Source of the DNA: Microstegium vimineum
Taxonomy: Eukaryota > Streptophyta > Magnoliopsida > Poales > Poaceae
NCBI GenBank assembly: GCA_022036555.1
Contig: CM039130.1
Coordinates: 15,577,840-15,641,839, forward strand
DNA: 64,000 bases
Direction of reading: 5' to 3'
The first letter of the stretch is position 1, and the number at the start of each line of letters is the position of its first letter. Below are positions 21,640-33,134 of the stretch, one piece after another. Under the pieces are notes generated by a model. That model was not told where the DNA came from. It saw nothing but the letters and a program-made list of their open reading frames with translations, and did not search any database. Made by a program: the position numbers and the translations under genes.

Positions 21640-24491
21640 AGATCCCCCAAGCTTAAATCTTTGCTCATCCTCGAGTAAAGGTTAAAGTAAACACGAGCAT
21701 AACACCTTAAGATATATAGAAAGCATAAAATTCATTCCAAAACATTTCTTAAAAAAGTGGGATATGTGGCATTAGCTATCATATATCCTTGAGCAGTTGA
21801 AAAGTGGAACAATTCTTGAAGCAAAGTCATCTTCCTAATCCATTTCTTAGTAACTTGGAGTTTTTTAAAGTTTTCACAAGAAAAGCATAGTTCACTTATA
21901 CTCCTCAAATGGTACTCTCAGATCGCTCAATGGTGTATGATTCCTTACCAAGGTGTTTTGCCTTCTTTTGTTTCATCCTACTTCTAAAAGGTTTATGTGG
22001 AGCTCAGGTAGGGATAAACATGAAAGCATACTTGCAATGCATATATTGTAAATTCAAAACAAGAAACCAAGGAGAAAAATGTCATAATCATAGATCAAGA
22101 TGTGCATGTGTGTGGAACATGGCAATTGATCAATACTCCTCTGTTTGATATGATCTCTCTTTCTAACTTATTATTTTGAGACGTAGCTATCTTTATTTTT
22201 ATTTTTATTTCTTTTTCTATGAGCTTTGAGATGCTCGTCATTTTTTTCTAAAACTTGGGACCTTCATGTGCCCCTATATATTTTTTTCTTTTTCATATTT
22301 TTCATAATTTTGCATAGTCTATGTCTCATTTACTAGCATCATACTATAGAGAGATAACTATTTTAGAACATGGAGCATGAACTTTGTGGAAAATGAAAGG
22401 CATGTTTCTGCGTACTTCCAGTGTAGAAGTAGCATATATATGTGGTGTGTACGTGATCTTGATCTTGGGAGCATGATAAAATTCTCAACAAGGGTCAACA
22501 ACGTTTGACCAAACTCAACACAAGTACAAGTAGCAAATGTAGAAGGTTTTAAACATGCAAGAACATCATATGGCTTTGGTAGGAATTTCTCACCATTGAG
22601 GAGTCTGTGACACTTTGGTTTTATGACATTTTATCAAAAGCAAGATCTCCAAGCACTTTGAATAGAAAAGGTAGGATTTCTAAGCTAGAACTATATCACA
22701 CATCACAACAACTTAGTCAATATGAGTTTCCTATTAAGATATTTTCCCACAAGCATAAGCATATGTATATGGAATAAAATTTATGCAAGCTTCTATCTCA
22801 AGAATGTCATAAGCATGTCACTTTTCAAAATTTCAATTCAGGTTTGGCTTTAGTTCATTTTGGGTTGCATAAGATCATGTCAAAATATCACACATGTACC
22901 AAGAAGAGAGGAGTATGTGTCAAACCAGCGTTTTGAAGTGAAGTATCAGTAGTGGAGGATGATAGGTGGGCCCATAGCTCCATGATGGGGTCGGCCGACC
23001 CCATCAGGAGGCATCTGGCCCTCGAAGGTGTGTCTCCTCTTTGTCCTCTATGCATACACCAAACTTCAGCTCAATTGGCTACCCTTGGGCCATCGACCGA
23101 CACATATATGGTGGCCAAATTGGCTCAAGTTATGTGTGACAGCATCTTGTCAAGTGTGCATCACTCTTGCATTTTCAGATTCTTCGCTTGTGGGCACAAA
23201 GACAAGACAGAGATTAAGTGCATGGGTCCTGCTGATGGAAAAACACCAGCGGAACCAAAACTTCACTCATCATTTTTTAGCCTCGAGCACATTGAAGATT
23301 ATTAAGTTTATGTTATATGCTTTGTTCATTCTCATGACAAGGTTGATAAAATGAGAAGGAATAGATGAACATTCATGTGAGATTTGAAAACATTTGACAA
23401 AAGAGGGTTTTAGTTGCTCAACCTATTGAGGTGCTTACAACTTATGCATCAATGACCGAAGATAAAAAAAATAAGACATTTATGAAGCATATGAGCAAGA
23501 GGTCTTTGTATTCTTTTATTCAATGTTTATTATAGATGTAATGAAATAAAAGTGAGGGATAAGAATTATACCTTAGTGGGATAATAATACTTACCTTAGT
23601 GGGGAGAGGACCTCCCCCAATATTGCTCTTTTCATCACACTTGTGTTGCAAGGATTAGTAGGGGGAGGGGCTCCTCCCCCAAGCTTGTCTCCTTGGTGGG
23701 GGAGAAAACCTCCCGCAAGCTGGTTCTTCTGAATGCCCCTGTATCACCATGGTGTTGGTGTTGAGCAAGGGTCTTACATCTTGTCACCCTACCTGCACCT
23801 GAGATACCTCTACACCTTTCCACATTCTCTATGTCAATTGTTAGTCTCCATGATTTATACAACCAATACCTCTCGCATTGGAGAGGGATTTTGATTGTAT
23901 AACCATGGTGAAGCATAGACAAAGAATAGTTTGATTCATTTTTTAAGCATGTGTTGATAAGGTTTTTGAATATTCTAGGTGTAGATATGAAGAGTACCAA
24001 GGCATCATTTGCAAACACAAGGATTATGAAATTCTAGTGACAAGAAAAGATTATTCAAAATGAGCTAATGTCATGGAAGACATCTTGTCATCGAGGTATC
24101 ATGCTGAGAGAAACAAGCTCTTGGAACTCAAGAGAGAATGGCTCAAGAACAAGAGGAAAATCCAAAGATTGCTCTAAATTTCCAACATGAGTGAAGGGTG
24201 AAGAAAGAAGTGACCGAAGGTGATAATGCCAGGTCAGGCGACCTGCTGTTGCACCCTCCACTAGGAATACTCAGTGGTATTTGCATTGGATTCCTAAGTA
24301 AAGCAGAATAGGAAAAGAAGGGAGGTGATAGGCCACATATAGGGGTCGGCCGACCCCTACATGTCCCCTATCTCTTACCCAAGGCTAAGGTTCCTGCTCC
24401 TAGTGTTTAGTGAAAACAAAGAATGCAAGCTCGAGTGTATGGAAAGACAAAAGAAGCACTAGAAGATCACCCATTCATGCTTTGGCTAGTT
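21640..24491 (-). other. Athila-like element B internal non-coding region
   Basis: It begins next to the LTR with a polypurine tract complement (agatcccccaagctt). The first 1.7 kb parallels 45135-46800 of element A. No gag or pol motifs are found in any frame. It contains a 24-nt perfect palindrome at 22983-23006 and a 20-nt one at 24340-24359. Confidence 0.6.
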
Positions 24492-25339
24492 GTACTAAGA
24501 CAAAGTAGAGAAGATAACTATATAAAATAACTCAAGTCTTACAAAGAGAGAAATAAATACTAGAAGCATACCAGACCTCCTGGAAGACTAGAGCTGAAGA
24601 CCAGAGGCTCACTCTAACTCCTAACAACACTAACACTACTACAAGTGCTACATCTTGAGAGAGAGAGAGAGAGAGTGGAGAGCTCCTCCTTGTGGTGTGT
24701 CTTGAATGAGAGGGAGTGAGGGGGTATTTATAGTGGAGAGGTGGAGTAGGGGCTACTCCACCGCCATGTCATCGATCCGCGTGATGTATGGTGAGAGCCC
24801 TTGGATCGTAACCGCCCCTTTAGATCAATGGTGCAAGAGAATTCAGCATGTGCTTCTTTAATTCAGCATGTGCATCTTTGCATGGCGGCATGCAAATGGC
24901 GATGGGATAAAGGAGTGGCCACCAAGCCACCTTGGGGGGGGGTCGGCCGAACCCCCTATGACATGTGGGACCACTCTAGACCTTCTAGAAGCATGGCCCA
25001 CATGTCATGGAGTTGTTAGAACTTTGGTCGTGGCCATTTATAGGTCGGCCGACCTGCACAAGAGGGGTATTGACCCCCCTTACTATGACAGGTGGGCCCT
25101 CCTACCATGTGGGTGCTTGGGATGGCTGGTGGGCCCCACAGGGTGGTCGGCCGACCCCCCTATGTGGGTCCCACTAGCTCATTTCTCTCCATTTCCTATA
25201 GTCCTGCAAGAGATACTCCATGGACATGTGGAACTATTTATTGTATAAAATATACTCATGATTTGCTTATGTCCCTTCATTATGAGACTATTGACGGTGA
25301 TTTTGAGCATAGAAAATTATGACATTTTCACCATCAACA
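24492..25339 (-). mobile_element. Athila-like element B 5' LTR, truncated
   Basis: It aligns from gtactaagac with the 3' LTR from 20804 to its end. It retains the TATA box (24725-24732, minus) and the GGCCGACC palindromes, but has lost the LTR part next to the primer site. Confidence 0.85.
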
Positions 25340-25344
25340 ACGCC

Positions 25345-26775
25345 TTGGACGACCGCCTATAGATAAGAGTTCTCGACCCGGTTGTCCAGGGCAAACATGA
25401 TGTCAGGCTCGTCCCGACGAGTCCAGAGAATAGGAGGGCCATGATGACCCCGGTGCTTCACAGCCACATTCCCGGGGGATAATCGGAAAGGAGGGAGGAC
25501 CACGATTGGGTCCGACGCCGTGGTAGAACTGCTAGCCGCCTTGGGGCCCGGACCAAACTCAGCCAAAGACAAAGTCGGAATCCTAGCCGCAACCGTAGGT
25601 ACCGGGGGCGGAGCGACCTCAGTTACCAGCAAAGGGACGGCGACAGGTCACCAACGAAACCGCCACCGAGGTCAGAGGTCCCGTCGAGGGGGAACCAGCA
25701 TCGAGAACGCCGACTCCAGGCGGAATGATAATGCCAGTCTCACCTCCCGCACCGGTCAAAGGCACGACCGATATCGCGCCACCGGATGAGGAAGCCCCTG
25801 CGTCCCTGAGCCGGCCCCGGAGACGCGGGGTCGCCAGCTTCTTCGTGGGGGCCAAGGTCATGCGGCTAATACTCCAGCTTCAAAAGGCATGCGGTAAGAC
25901 AGGAAACTCAAATCTTCTAAAAGAGAGAGTAGATTAGGTCAAAACTTACCTCAGGGCAATCGCAAGCCGCTTTGGTCGGGCGCCCGATAACACTGCCCCT
26001 AAAAATGATGGCTTGCGCTTACGAGAAAGGGAAGGAGCCCGCGACGCCGGTGGATTCTCACATTCCACACACAGAGCCGGCACCGTAACCATGAGCTCAG
26101 AAGCGACCGGCGGCCCCTTGAGGGACGGCATGGGCGAAGAAGGCACGGCCGCGGACACGCCGCCAGACTCAGGCGCTGCAGAAAGCAAAACAAGGCCGAT
26201 CGACGCGGGTGCCGGGGGCAAAGTGGTGACGTCGCCCAAAACCTCCGCCGCCTCGGGAGGGCTGACGTCCGACAAGGATCCTAAAGGCGCGGGCTGCGAC
26301 GACAGCCACCCACCTCACAAGAAGGAGGGTCCTCAGAGTCCGAAGAATCATCATCGCTCTCATCGGTGTCCTCCGACCCTGACAAAACCTCCTCCCCTTT
26401 TTCTTCCCTCCTCTTCTTGTCCTCGTTACGGATGTGACGTGCGTTTCACCGCGCCTTTCGTGTCTGGCTTTCCTCATTTCGCTCCCTGTTCGCCAGCCTC
26501 AACGCAGTGGTCAGGAGAGAAGGGCGACTAGGGTGCACATCCACACGACTGACCTGTCAAAATTACGACGCAATCGGTCAATGGCAGAAGAAATAGAAAG
26601 GTGATACTCCACCCAAGGGAAGGAAAGGGGAGCAGAAAGATACCAAAGCCGCAGTAGCCGGGTTAGGAAGCATTCGGGGGACACCATCGACGGGATAAGA
26701 CACGTCAATTTTCCCAGTGACAAGCCGAACGCGCGCCGTCACATCATCCGCATCGGCCGCCCCTAGAGCGGTCAT
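25345..26775 (-). pseudogene. Antisense ORF of the Tat-like element, middle part
   Basis: Downstream of the Transposase_28-like block the minus-strand frame continues with a frameshift near 26775. It passes through a low-complexity region rich in Pro, Ala, Gly, Ser and Lys/Arg (26.5-25.4 kb) to the Athila insertion. Frames are broken in several places. The region links the N-terminal domain with the coiled-coil part at 18868-19998. Confidence 0.5.
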
Positions 26776-27503
26776 CATCCCCTCAAGGCCGCGCCCTCCA
26801 CCATCTGGAACAACATTAGCGCCTGCTGGCGCAGCGGCACCACCCCTTTTGAGAAATAACCACCGATGACATCGCGCGAACGCACATCCACCTCCTTCAA
26901 AATCCGAATGGCACTAGAAGCGCTCGCGAGCCACTTCAGGTCCTTGTCCTCTATCCCATGATAAAAGGTGTGGAACCGGGAAGTGAGGGGCGTCCCGGTA
27001 TAGCGAGGAAAAGGGGCATCTTCATCATTGCAAATATAGAACCACGACATGTGCCAGCCCTTATTCGCTGACCGGGTGGGAGCATGGATGAACTCTCCCA
27101 TGTGTCCGGGCCTGGATTTTATGCCGACGCAACCCATGGGCTGACCCTTTATGAGATCCACGAAGAAGAACCGTCGCCACAGTTTGAAATGAGGTTCAAT
27201 CCCCAAATACCCCTCACAGAAAGCCACAAAGGTCGAGATCTGCTGGACACCATTGGGATTAAGATGATGAAGCTCGAGCTTATAGTAATCAAGAAAACCT
27301 CAGAGGAAAGGATGCGGAGGCACGCCCAACCCACGCTGATGGAACTTGACGAAGGAAATGACATAACCCTTGGGTGGACTAGGAAAAGGGTCGTCTCCGG
27401 GCAGCAACCACCACGACGGGTCGGAAGGCGGAGGAAGACTCCCCTCCCGCACCAATTCCTGAAGCTGAGCGAGGGACACGACGGAGCGCAGCCATGGCAC
27501 CAT
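26776..27503 (-). pseudogene. Antisense ORF with Transposase_28-like domain (N-terminal part)
   Basis: The minus-strand frame starts ATG at 27503 and runs to a stop near 26775, with a single premature TGA (27304-27302). The protein has the layout of the Pfam 'putative gypsy type transposon' family (Transposase_28): a start containing VPWLRSVVSLAQLQELVREG, then GVPPHPFL, YYKLELHHLNPN, CEGYLGIEPHFKLWRRFFF, and NKGWHMSWFY. The name reflects association with gypsy elements; no transposase activity is shown. It lies antisense to gag within the element, and the coiled-coil segments downstream on the minus strand are probably the same gene. Loss of the open frame suggests this copy is inactive. Confidence 0.7.
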
Positions 27504-28174
27504 GGTCGGTGGAAGAGGTCAGAACAACCGGTAAGCACGCTCGCAGGGGCGGCGACGGTGGAATTTTTTTTGCAGCAAACGACAACTCGCCCAGCTCGTC
27601 GTGCTTATATGTCCGAAACCTAGCAGGCCGCCACAGTATGGGCCTAACAAGGGGAACTAGGTAAGACAGAGAAAGCCAAGGGATCTTGGGCTGGCCCAAC
27701 TCCACGGGTTCGACAGCCTCCCCGGCCAAAACCAAAGAGTGAGGGACGTTGTTAAGTGGGCCCTAGCGGCCGGAACGTAAACGTCTTCACGTCGAACGCG
27801 CTTAGTAGACGTATTTCGGCTTCAATAGATAACAGAATACGTGGTAGACCCCTCGAGGGGTGGCATCGGGCCCTCGGCTCCCAACGAACGGATCTGGGTA
27901 CTATACATATCGACTGTTGAGAACAGAGATCGGTCCACGATGGACCTATGCCGGTGCGAGCCTCCTCGGATGAGGACCTGGGATCTCCCCTAAACTACCC
28001 GATTGCAACTTGTCGAGCGCTCGGTCTCGTCCATCGAGGAAAGACACGAGGTCGCTCACTTCCACATCCCAGATCATGGGGAATGCGAGGAAGATAAACG
28101 GGGGCCACACGAAGGCGACTCCCAACGCATGATCAAAACATTAGAACGAAAAACGAGAAAATCAAAACACAAAC
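27504..28174. other. Upstream region of the antisense ORF
   Basis: Non-coding as far as I can see. It would hold the promoter of the antisense gene, but no clear TATA element was identified. Confidence 0.35.
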
Positions 28175-28332
28175 TATCGGGTACGAAGGTAAGGGGTACC
28201 CTAAACCCTTCGATAAATTAACGCTAAACATAGCAACCATTTTTAAGGCAAGGATCAGCCCACTACTCGGTGAGACGCGGCCCATCAATCGAGGGCCCCC
28301 TCTACACCAACTACGGCAACAAGCCACGGGCC

Positions 28333-28508
28333 GGCTCCACCTCGACGACGGACGAGGGGTCAAACGAACGACCCCTGGCTCCACCTCGATGACGGACGGG
28401 GGGTCGAACGAACGACCCCCGGCTCCACCTCGACGACGGACGAGGGGTCGAACGAACGACCCCCGGCTCCACCTCGACGACGGACGAGGGGTCGAACGAA
28501 CGACCCCC
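28333..28508 (+). repeat. Minisatellite, four 44-bp units
   Basis: The unit ggctccacctcgacgacgga plus cgaggggtcgaacgaacgacccc is repeated four times head to tail with 1-3 differences per copy, followed by a degenerate run of 'cctcgac'. It lies in the U3 part of the solo LTR. Confidence 0.92.
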
Positions 28509-29110
28509 CGACCTCTACCTCGACCTCGACCTCTCCAACCCCGTCGGCGCCTCGACCTCCCCCTCGACCAAGGGTCAAGCAGACGACCCTCGGACGAGGG
28601 GCTCGATTAACCCAACTGCTCCGGTATGGGCTAAAGTGAACCCACCTAACGACATGGGCGCCCGCGTCCGCTGTCAAATCCGCCAACTCCCCGTCCAGTC
28701 CCCGATTCCCGTCAACTGTGCCGCCACTATTGCCACTACGCGAGTATGGACTCCAACAGTACCCCTCGGAAAGTGAACAGTGCGACCCTCGACGACGACT
28801 TCGGGAACACGACGGAGTCACACAGGGCTCGACCCCCCCCCCTCGACCAGGGGACTTGACCCCCTCCTCTTCAACAACTCTGGTACGGAAGACGTCCCAT
28901 CCGCCCCGTCCCGCTTCGGCCGTGGGACTCGTGCCCGCCTGCGGACACTGCATGGCGACGACTTCTACTGCCGCCACGACCAGGGACGTTTGAAGGACGG
29001 GAAGGCCATGCCGCCACAGTGCTCAACGTCTCTCCGCCAACACAGTGCCGCAGATACGCCGCCCATACTTCTACTGTTAGGACCCTGTACCCTCGGGTCT
29101 CCCCTTGGTC

Positions 29111-29118
29111 TATAAAAG
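29111..29118 (+). promoter_or_regulatory. Solo LTR TATA box
   Basis: TATAAAAG followed by a G-rich block, matching the position of the TATA in related LTRs. Confidence 0.5.
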
Positions 29119-29492
29119 GGGGACGCCGAGGTAGAGTAGGGGGACTTTTTTCCGACTTCTGGGACTCTGGGGATCGGCTCCTACTTCATCTAGGACTCTG
29201 ATCGGACTTTCGTTCTCAGGGATCCTGGTCCACACTCCACACGCACCGCGCCACTCGATCGACCCCTCGGGTGGCCGACTCCGTGTAACACAGCTTGTAC
29301 CCCCCCTGTACGAGCACGCTTTGGGTGCGAGATAATACAAGTCATCCTCCCCCCGCTGGACATAGGGCGTTCTTTGCCCGAACCAGGATAAATCTTGTCT
29401 CCATCTTGCATCACGTCTGAGAGAGGGAGCACGCGATATACAAATTTACTCGTTGGTGGTCTTGACCCCCGGGTCATAACACCGACACAAAC

Positions 29493-30452
29493 GATAACTT
29501 AAACAACGACGGTTACAGAAACTTAAAAGGGGCTTAGTAGGCCCGGTCCATACAAATAAGGCAAGACACTCTAACTAGCACAACGCCTCCAACTTGACAA
29601 GAAACTAACGAACAATCACGGGGCCCCCGCCCTCGGCCGTTCAGCCAGGACTTCCTCCACAGGCGCAACCTCAACAACGGCCGCCATGGCACCAGAGAGA
29701 CGTTTGATGAGGTTGACATACTGATCAACGCCTCACCCGTGTGGGAACCCGGCGGCGTCCACCATGTCCGTACTGGAGCGGACCTCGGCCATGGAGAATG
29801 CAACCCCGGCCCCACAAAAGACAGTGTGGGCAACGACGTCATGAACACACGCAGGAGCCGCCTAGGGACGCTCAACCACGGTATTCCTAGGTGCACGGAG
29901 AAGGCCAGTGATATCATTCGTAGCAGAATGAAAGGCCCACAACTCCTACTTCAACACTGCGAGAAGAAAACAACATGACTACGTGGCAAACGAACCATGA
30001 TGAAACAAACCCCGGAGAAAAATAGCATCGTTTACCCGTGATGTGTCCATCGACCTCGGCCAGCCGGTCACGAAGACGGTAGCCTGCCTGCACGGATTCT
30101 AGCAAGTGCTGACGAAACCCCTCGAGCATCTGCCAGAGCAGCTCCGTATCCTAGACTCAGTGAAAGTTCAGCATTGAACAACTGAGAAGCTCCTCCAAAA
30201 CACTGCGGCGCCGGCGCGTAGCGGGCGTCGGTACGGGCCTCAGTATGCCCGAGGCCATGGTCGCGGACCCGCACCGGACGATGGATAAGACGACGCGAGC
30301 ACATGAGGAGGCGCCGCCCACACCTCGAAGTCGGGCGGAAGGGAGGCGTTGTGGGTGGCAGGATTGTCCTGGTCCATAAACAGGACTTAATAAGTACGCA
30401 AACCAAACAAGAAATAAAATGTTAACACTGGATTTTGGTACGCTTAGGAGAA
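29493..30452 (-). pseudogene. Possible second antisense coding remnant of the Tat-like element
   Basis: A minus-strand frame from 30378 begins MDQDNPATHNASLPPDFEVW and is soon interrupted. Further along, a segment with MLEGFRQHLLESVQAGYRLRD and then a possible GT donor (about 30039) looks coding. It may be an upstream exon or second ORF of the antisense gene. Evidence is composition and length only. Confidence 0.35.
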
Positions 30453-30479
30453 TGACAGGTGGGCGAGCAAGCAGCGGTG

Positions 30480-30600
30480 TTCGGAGCATTCGGCAAGTAT
30501 CCGTGCGGTCGGCTAGTTTCGAAGCAATTCGGCAAGTGTCTGTGTGGTCGGTTAATCTCCAAAGATTCGGCAAATGATCATGCGGTCGGCTATTCTGAGA
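30480..30600 (+). repeat. Short tandem repeats in LTR U3
   Basis: A roughly 45-bp unit built on attcggcaagt(a/g)t and gcggtcggctagt recurs about three times with divergence. Confidence 0.6.
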
Positions 30601-31879
30601 AGGGGTGGTTTTCTGTTGAAGGAGCGACAAAAACAACAAGTGAGAGCCGAATCAGGCAACAGACATCACGACGATTAAGGAAATGAAGACTCCGAAGGAA
30701 AGACTAGGGTTAGAAGTGTTGTGTTTTTCCTTTAATATTTGTAGTCATATCCTTTTAGGACTCATGTCATGTCCAGGGTATAAATATGAACCCTTGGCCA
30801 TTGTAAAAACGGTTCACAACCAATACAATACAACCGGCCCCATGCCAACTTCGAGTCCTTTGTCGTGTCGTCGAGTTCTTCGAGAGGAATCATCGATCCG
30901 TCGACCTCCGTAAGTCCCGACAACCTTGCTATCATGTTTAGTATCATGCGGTGGATTTAGATGTTGATGCAAGTAGTCTTGTTTGTTTTCAATGATCGTG
31001 CGGCGGATCTTTGCTTGACAATCAAGAAGTCTTCGCTTATGTTTCGTTTATGAGTACACACCGTGCGGCAGGTGCTTGCTCGATATGCTTAGCAAAAGCA
31101 AGATAGTTATCGGCTCTATTAGATTTGGCAAGATCTAGTAGATTCATCAAGTTACTACGTGTTGTATGTTTTATATTTGTTATACTCTTTTACCCAATCT
31201 AGATTGATACGGTTCGGCTTTATCTTTTCTTATAGATCTATTCTTGTTTTAATAATTAATCATATTGTTCATATGAATAGACCTCATGGTCATAGTAGCC
31301 GAATTAGTTTAGATCTAGGTTGTTACGTGTTGCAGGTTCATACATGTTAACCACGTTTAAGTTTTGATAATGTTGGGTGTCGTGCGGCAGACGCGGGCTT
31401 TAGATTAGTTTAATCGTGTTTTCTTATATATTCGTTCATCATCGACCCCAACTCGGTTGGATTTGCCGAGCTTGGTTATGCTTTAACTCATAGTTAATTA
31501 TGATTCGTCCATATGTACTTTTTCATGCAATGCACGTTCGGCTATCAACTTTTTCACATGCTTATTGTTTGTTTTAGCCGAATGATCTATAAAAACTTGT
31601 TGGCAGATAGCTTCTATAGCTATATGTCATCGTAAGTGGCTTCAGGGCCGTATATATGGAACTGTTTGGTCTCATCCGGCATGTTCTAGTTTTATATCTA
31701 ATAATTTTCATGCCTTGTTAGTTTCAGGTCAAACTGACTGGCACGTTTCCGGACTCCGAAACACCCGGGCACCCGATTGAAGCTACGCTTTCCAGCTTGC
31801 TGTGTGTTGGGCACAGTGCGTCACATTTTGTGTCAACACACTTTTTGGCACGCTCGGTGGGACACACACTTTTTTAAGA

Positions 31880-31968
31880 TGGTTGAATTCGATAACAGCC
31901 AGGTTCTGAACGTGACTATGGATGAGTTGCCAGAAGACCTGAGGAATACAGTCCAACAAGCATGTGTT
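31880..31968 (+). pseudogene. Gag N-terminal stub
   Basis: An ATG at 31880, shortly after the primer site, opens a frame with VLNVTMDELPEDLRNTVQQA. It resembles starts of plant gypsy Gag and ends at the deletion joint with the LTR end. Confidence 0.5.
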
Positions 31969-32004
31969 TGGGCACAGTGCGTCACATTTTGTGTCAACAG
32001 AAAA

Positions 32005-33081
32005 ATCGGTAGAGACGACACGGCTACCATCCTGTCTCGATCATCCGGCGGCGAAGGCCCTGAGGATCGGATGCGCGCCCACCGTCAGAACCGCCCTCCA
32101 TGGGGCGCTTTCCATGATCCATGGCTCGACGGACGGGAGCCTAAGCAAAAGAGGGCTAAGCAAAGAAGAAGTGAAAGAGTGAAGTGGAGCGTGTCAACCC
32201 AACCGCGGCTTCGGCTTAAATAGGCCAAGGAAGGAGCGGGGCTGGCAAGGCCAGATCGCTTCATGATTAGGAGGGCCCACCACTATCATCTCTCGACTCA
32301 TGAAGCGGTCAGAGAAGTGTAAGGGACGCAATGTCCCGTCCCATCATGGCGAGTCGACCAAAGAGTCGCGCACACTAGTAGCAGTGCACGTAGAGCACCG
32401 ACAAAGGCCACAAGAATAGGGAACGACGCGAGTCTCCCTAACACATAGGCATGCCGTAGCTGCGCCCTGATCGCTGACAGTGCACTACCATGATCCCGAC
32501 CATGGCTCGGGCACACATCGATCCATGTGGCTCGACCAAAAATAACACCAATAAGCAAAAGTGCGATGAATCAGCTCATGCTCGGGGGCTACACGCCACA
32601 AAAGATCACCGTACAACTCGGAGGCAGAGAGCTCGTTAATGGATGCATAGGGAGGCGCGACGACCACCCCGCTGCGTCTAATCACGACGGCGGGCCAAGG
32701 CACCGGTGACAGAAGAGCCCAGTACGTGGCAGGCGGTAAGAGGCGGACAAGTCACGAGGCTCAGCGGCAAGTGGCGCACGACATCATGACTAAATAGTGT
32801 TATCAGCAACGACAGAGAGCAAAAACCAAATCTGCTCCCAAACTAGGCCGGATATGCGACCAAAAGATTACGATTCCAGGAAATTAAAATGTATCCACCG
32901 TCCGCGACCGGAGCATGAAGACAAAGACGACAAAACTACACGTCAAAGCCTGTGCGAGGGCTACACCCGGCGGATGCGCTCGCACGCACCCTCTCGACGA
33001 AAAATGGAAATCACAGCGACATAACAGAGTAGACAAGCCTCGGCAAGGCAATCAAAAACCTTCCCAAGGCTCAGGGGCTAC
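32005..33081 (+). other. Tat-like element 3' internal region and polypurine tract
   Basis: No conserved coding was seen on either strand. It ends in the purine-rich aaggctcaggggctac directly before the 3' LTR. Confidence 0.45.
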
Positions 33082-33134
33082 TGTCGGATACCTTATTTAG
33101 TGACGAAATTCCAAAAAGAAACCAGCGACCAAGA

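Larger units (their letters stand above)
19999..25339 (-). mobile_element. Athila-like element B, internally deleted
   Basis: It is bounded by a perfect TSD ACGCC (19994-19998 and 25340-25344), with TG and CA ends. The order on the plus strand is 3' LTR (19999-21639), internal sequence (21640-24491), truncated 5' LTR (24492-25339). Internal sequence next to the 3' LTR aligns with that of Athila-like element A (45135 onward), which places it in the same family and orientation. No gag or pol coding remains: pol, gag and the primer site are gone, fused to a 5' LTR lacking its last 800 bp or so (minus-strand sense). Confidence 0.85.
28175..29487 (+). mobile_element. Solo LTR of a related gypsy family
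   Basis: It is flanked by a perfect TSD CAAAC (28170-28174 and 29488-29492). It starts TATCGGGTAC, probably a mutated TGTCGGGTAC, and ends ATAACACCGACA. It has a TATA box (29111-29118) and the same terminal blocks (gatatacaaatttactcg, aacaccgaca) as the Tat-like LTRs, in plus orientation. There is no internal sequence on either side, so it is a solo LTR left by LTR-LTR recombination. Confidence 0.8.
30453..31999 (+). mobile_element. Internally deleted gypsy element
   Basis: An LTR of 1386 bp (30453-31838, TGACAGGTGG...GTGTCAACA) is followed by a primer-site-like tttttggcacgctcggtgggac (31841-31862), a short leader and the start of a gag frame. Then, after only about 150 bp, comes the last 31 bp of the LTR again (31969-31999). 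The flanks gagaa (30448-30452) and gaaaa (32000-32004) are a TSD with one mismatch. All of pol and most of the 3' LTR are missing. Confidence 0.72.

Noticed and set aside
26013..26531. Plus-strand 172-codon frame as a host gene
   Set aside because: It lies opposite the antisense ORF's low-complexity region and has no conserved motif.
28360..28977. 205-codon minus-strand frame in the solo LTR
   Set aside because: It is built from the 44-bp minisatellite and GC-rich LTR sequence, with repeated Ser/Arg/Gly/Val and no domain.
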